The notes beneath the pieces were generated by a model, which searched no databases, was not told the origin of the DNA, and saw nothing but the letters and a program-made list of their open reading frames with translations. The translations under genes were made by a program, and so were the position numbers. A stretch of 64,000 nt of DNA from Prostheceraeus crozeri (taxonomy: Eukaryota; Platyhelminthes; Polycladida; Euryleptidae), in assembly GCA_907163375.1 (NCBI GenBank), contig CAJQUW010003636.1, forward strand, positions 1-64,000, read 5' to 3'. Positions within the stretch are counted from its first letter, which is position 1. Every line of letters begins with the position of its first letter. Of this stretch, positions 60,824-64,000 are shown piece by piece.

Positions 60824-60971
60824 CTGACGTGAGGAAAGTGCAAATGCATGCAAATTTCAGATGGCGGACTGCAGTTTATGTGTTCATTTATTCCAGTGAT
60901 AAAATGCCTTTTGGTTTCCTTATCAGTCCGCCATCTGAAATTTGCATGCATTTGCACTTTCCTGACGTCAG
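60824..60971. mobile_element. 148-bp hairpin MITE with TA duplication
   Basis: Inverted arms of about 48 bp (CTGACGTGAGGAAAGTGCAA onward) surround a 50-bp loop, with TA at 60822-60823 and 60972-60973. One mismatch only. Confidence 0.8.
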
Positions 60972-61020
60972 TAATTTCAAGATCATGTATCATATCAAAA
61001 CGTGGCTAACCAAACTGGCC

Positions 61021-61341
61021 TTATTCATCAACGAATTCAATTCCGACGATTTCGACTCTGCATAAAATATTGTAAATTTGTTGTTTTCTCATTTGTAAAA
61101 GGGTGGTGAATCCACTTGAGACATGTATGGTCGTTTCCACAAAAGTCGCTTCTTCTAAAAACTTTTGAAATTGCTCAAAAACTTCTACGAAAGCTAGGAC
61201 TCCAGCTTTTTGCAACTTTTGGCTTCTATTTAAGTATGTCTCATGATCTATTAAGATATTTTCAATTTTGGTCGACGGAAACATAAAAAAGTGATCTTTA
61301 GTTAAAGATCCTTTAGAAAATCGTGAACTTTTGTCAGTTAA
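61021..61341 (-). other. Open frame of unknown nature
   Basis: About 107 codons open on the minus strand (FFMFPSTKIENILIDHETYL, FVEVFEQFQKFLEEATFVET), beginning at the edge of the minisatellite. No recognised domain and no strong splice sites. Possibly the tail of a host exon or of an element. Confidence 0.25.
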
Positions 61342-61342
61342 T

Positions 61343-62036
61343 TTTCCCTACGAGACTACTACGAGACTACTACGTGACTACTACGTGTGACTACTACGTG
61401 TGACTACTACGTGTGACTACTACGTGACTACTACGTGACTACTACGTGACTACTACGTGACTACTACGTGACTACTACGTGACTACTACGTGACTGCTAC
61501 GTGACTGCTACGTGACTGCTACGTGACTACTACGTGACTACTACGTGACTGCTACGTGACTGCTACGTGACTGCTACGTGACTGCTACGTGACTGCTACG
61601 TGACTGCTACGTGACTACTACGTGACTACTACGTGACTACTACGTGACTACTACGTGACTACTACGTGACTACTGCGTGACTACTGCGTGACTACTGCGT
61701 GACTACTACGTGACTACTACGTGACTACTACGTGACTACTACGTGACTACTACGTGACTACTACGTGACTACTACGTGACTGCTACGTGACTGCTACGTG
61801 ACTACTACGTGACTACTACGTGACTACTACGTGACTACTACGTGACTGCTACGTGACTGCTACGTGACTGCTACGTGACTGCTACGTGACTGCTACGTGA
61901 CTGCTACGTGACTGCTACGTGACTACTACGTGACTACTACGTGACTACTACGTGACTACTACGTGACTACTACGTGACTACTACGTGACTACTACGTGAC
62001 TACTACGAGACTACTACGAGACTACTGTACGTGACT
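61343..62036. repeat. 11-bp minisatellite, about 62 units
   Basis: Unit CTACGTGACTA repeats for nearly 700 bp. Variants CTGCTACGTGA, CTACTGCGTGA, CTACGAGACTA and a 13-bp form (CTACGTGTGACTA, three times) occur in blocks; CTACGAGACTA units sit at both ends. Every standard unit holds ACGTGA. Confidence 0.97.
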
Positions 62037-62559
62037 ACTTGCGAGAGCCATCACAAAGGTAGTCTTTGAGGGATTGTCGGCACCTCAGGGACTCGTGGAC
62101 GTACAGTCCAAAAACCTTGGGCAAGTTAGTTGTAGGATATCGCGAGCTTTCAAGCTTGAGCCATAATTGTTCAGAAAACTGTCAAGAATATGTATGCGGT
62201 GCATGTGAGTATCACGTGAGGTCACATCGTCGACAGCAATGAACTTTATCATAATCTTGGCTTGATGTCAACGGTTTGGACGATGCTGGTATAATCAGGC
62301 TTCATCTGGATTTTCGTGATACTTATCCATGCACTTTGAATGTCATTACCGGTCACTTCCGATGCCATTCTCAGACTTAGATGTCATTAAAGGCTGAATC
62401 ATGTACTCCAGCAAGTGGGTTACAGCCACAATAGATGAGAGTTGAGCACGTAATGATCAGCTCCTACTCTTTCATTTCCACAGCTGATCTACAGGTCTGT
62501 TCGGTCAAGATAAGAATATTTGCTTCGACTGCAGTAACGATTTACTAATCAAAGGCCAG

Positions 62560-63030
62560 TGATGCTACGTGGTAGTGAGACGTGGTGCTTGTGAGAGGTC
62601 GAAATGAGAAGTTTGCGGAGGATTGAGAGGGCGATGATCAGAGCAATGTGTGGGAAGAAACTCATGGAGAGAAAGAATAGCTACATTTCATGAGAATGCT
62701 TGGGCTGAAAGTGGAAATCGGGCAGAATCGAATGCAGTCCGCTGGTACGGTCACGTTTTGAGGAGGACTGAGAGGGCGGTATTCTGCAGAAGGCACTTTA
62801 CTTTGAAGTTCAAGGACAATGGAAGCGGTGCCGTCCAAGGCGCATGTGGCGAAAACAAGTTGAGAAAGAGGTGAAGAAGATCGGATTTAAAAAAGAAGAT
62901 GCCCAGAACTTCAAGTCAAAATGGAGAGAAGGTGTGAGAAGGGTTTCTGTGCAGTGAGGTACATCCGGCCACCCTCGTTCGTTGGGGACAAAACCGGATT
63001 CAAACTGGTTTGATGATGATAATAACATTA
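62560..63030 (+). mobile_element. LINE 3' end with short tail
   Basis: Frames give GSETWCL, MRSLRRIERAMIRAMCGKKL, VRWYGHVLRRTE and later IRPPSFVGDKTGFKLV before the stop, a common LINE ORF2 C-terminus. A TGATGATGATAATAA tail follows at about 63012-63026. 5'-truncated and degenerate. Confidence 0.75.
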
Positions 63031-63185
63031 AAAGTTAGTTGGGTCAATATCACGATATCACAATGAGACACGTTTTTCAAATTCATGTGCACTCCAATTT
63101 CATGAGGACTGTTACATGATCAACAGCTACCAACATCGATTTGAAAAGTATCAAATGTAACACATGAAAGAAAACACTTTTGAGT

Positions 63186-63380
63186 GGGCTGATAGCTCAG
63201 TTGGTTAAGGGCCACGCTTCGGTGATGAAGTGCAGAAGGTCCAGGGTTCGAGTCTGTCCACCTCGGGAGGCACCACCGCTCTCACTACAGGTTATTAGCC
63301 CTAGCCTGGTGAGAGCTGCGGGTGTGTGAAGGTTGCCCCATCCTTGGATGGGGCAAGGATGAGTCATATAAAAATACGAC
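63186..63380 (+). mobile_element. SINE family 2 copy
   Basis: tRNA-like head GGGCTGATAGCTCAGTTGGT (A box), then CAGGGTTCGAGTCT (B box), then a body with GAGGCACCACCG and TTGCCCCATCCTTGGATGGG. Its tail is the insertion site of the next element. Confidence 0.8.
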
Positions 63381-63988
63381 CACACAATTAGATTCATCTG
63401 CGAGCGCTTCGGTTTCCTAGAAAGGAAGAGTTATATCTAACCTTAATATCGAAATGGCACATCACAGAAAAAGACAATTTGCTCCTTCTCGAATGGATAA
63501 TTCGTGTATCGCTTGCTATTGGAAATGGCATACAATAAGCTGTCAGCAGAGGACACCAGAGCCAGTGAGAGATGCGTGCGTGCTGTGATATCACTTCACA
63601 CACACACCAAAACACACATCTTGGCTAACATTCGATTCAGTGTATGCACTATGCAGTAGGGAATGCAGAGGAGATGATGTGAAATCCTCAAGTGAACTAA
63701 TTTTCGTACGCCTGCTACTTTTTTTAATAATGATCGGAAGAGCCAACATTATGGAGAAATCTTGTGCGCAATGATCTGAATTCTTCGAATCTGAATGAAT
63801 TTTGGCAATCGAAGCACTTTGCTTGAACTCACATTAATCCGCAAGCGACACACGACTTTTTTCCTTTCTCTGTAATGCATTAGGAATTCCTTTTTGCCCA
63901 CTTAATAGGTTCCTCGATGTGCCATCAATTTCGTATTAATCAAACTTCTAAGAAACCGAAGCAGATAAACAAAATATTGAATTCTGTG
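63381..63988. mobile_element. 608-bp CACAGAATTA-family MITE, intact ends
   Basis: Ends CACACAATTAGATTCATCTG and, inverted, CACAGAATTCAATATTTTGT, each with GCTTCGGTTTCYTAG inside. AATACGAC is duplicated exactly at 63373-63380 and 63989-63996. Collinear, inverted, with 29662-30275. No transposase frame. Confidence 0.88.
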
Positions 63989-64000
63989 AATACGACGAGA

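Noticed and set aside
62260-62390. A ninth SINE family 1 copy
   Set aside because: Some words match (GGACGATGCTGGTATAATCAG, in part, and CACTTCCGATGCCATTCTC), but there is no A or B box and the similarity is too weak to annotate.

Overview
This is eukaryotic DNA, AT-rich and full of repeats, and it reads like a marine invertebrate genome. An echinoderm or another invertebrate deuterostome is my best guess. The reasons are small exons with GT-AG introns, Penelope-type retroelements, tRNA-derived SINEs, many TAGGCCTA-type motifs, and a TIR-domain gene of a kind common in such immune repertoires. The species cannot be fixed from the sequence alone.

Two host genes can be built with matching splice phases. 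(1) On the + strand, 18789-21256: three coding exons give a 414-residue secreted protein. It has a signal peptide, a short helical head, and a long run of Gly-Lys/Gly-Arg blocks alternating with short acidic spacers. I do not recognise the family. (2) On the - strand, 58466 down to 25667: four exons give the C-terminal half of what looks like a ROCO-type (ROC-COR) protein ending in a TIR domain. The junctions at 58291/38966, 38373/30938 and 30797/26097 all keep frame. The N-terminal exons, where a ROC GTPase would sit, must lie beyond 64000 or were not seen.

Layout. 1-3430: pieces of Penelope-type retroelements, a possible orphan exon, and a 48-bp element made only of two transposon ends. 4.2-18.7 kb: inverted-repeat DNA elements, a LINE 3' end, a Crypton-type N-terminal domain, a tRNA pseudogene, and two elements with C-rich ends. 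18.7-21.3 kb: the Gly-Lys gene. 25.7-58.5 kb: the ROCO/TIR gene. Its three introns (about 4.7, 7.4 and 19.3 kb) are packed with SINEs, a 23/28-bp minisatellite, a roughly 25-copy array of a 79-bp tRNA-like unit, and many nested MITEs. 58.5-64 kb: repeats only, including a hAT-type element inside an older MITE, a Crypton-type fragment, a 690-bp 11-bp-unit minisatellite, a LINE 3' end, a second SINE family, and an intact 608-bp MITE with an 8-bp target duplication.

The non-coding part is unusually legible. At least fourteen element copies have both ends and a target duplication visible by eye (TA or 8 bp). Three insertions sit inside other elements with their flanking duplications readable, and for two of these a related uninterrupted copy elsewhere in the window shows the empty site. 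No system in which the genes obviously act together is visible. The two most novel items are the alternating-charge secreted protein and the tRNA-like tandem array inside the ROCO/TIR gene.
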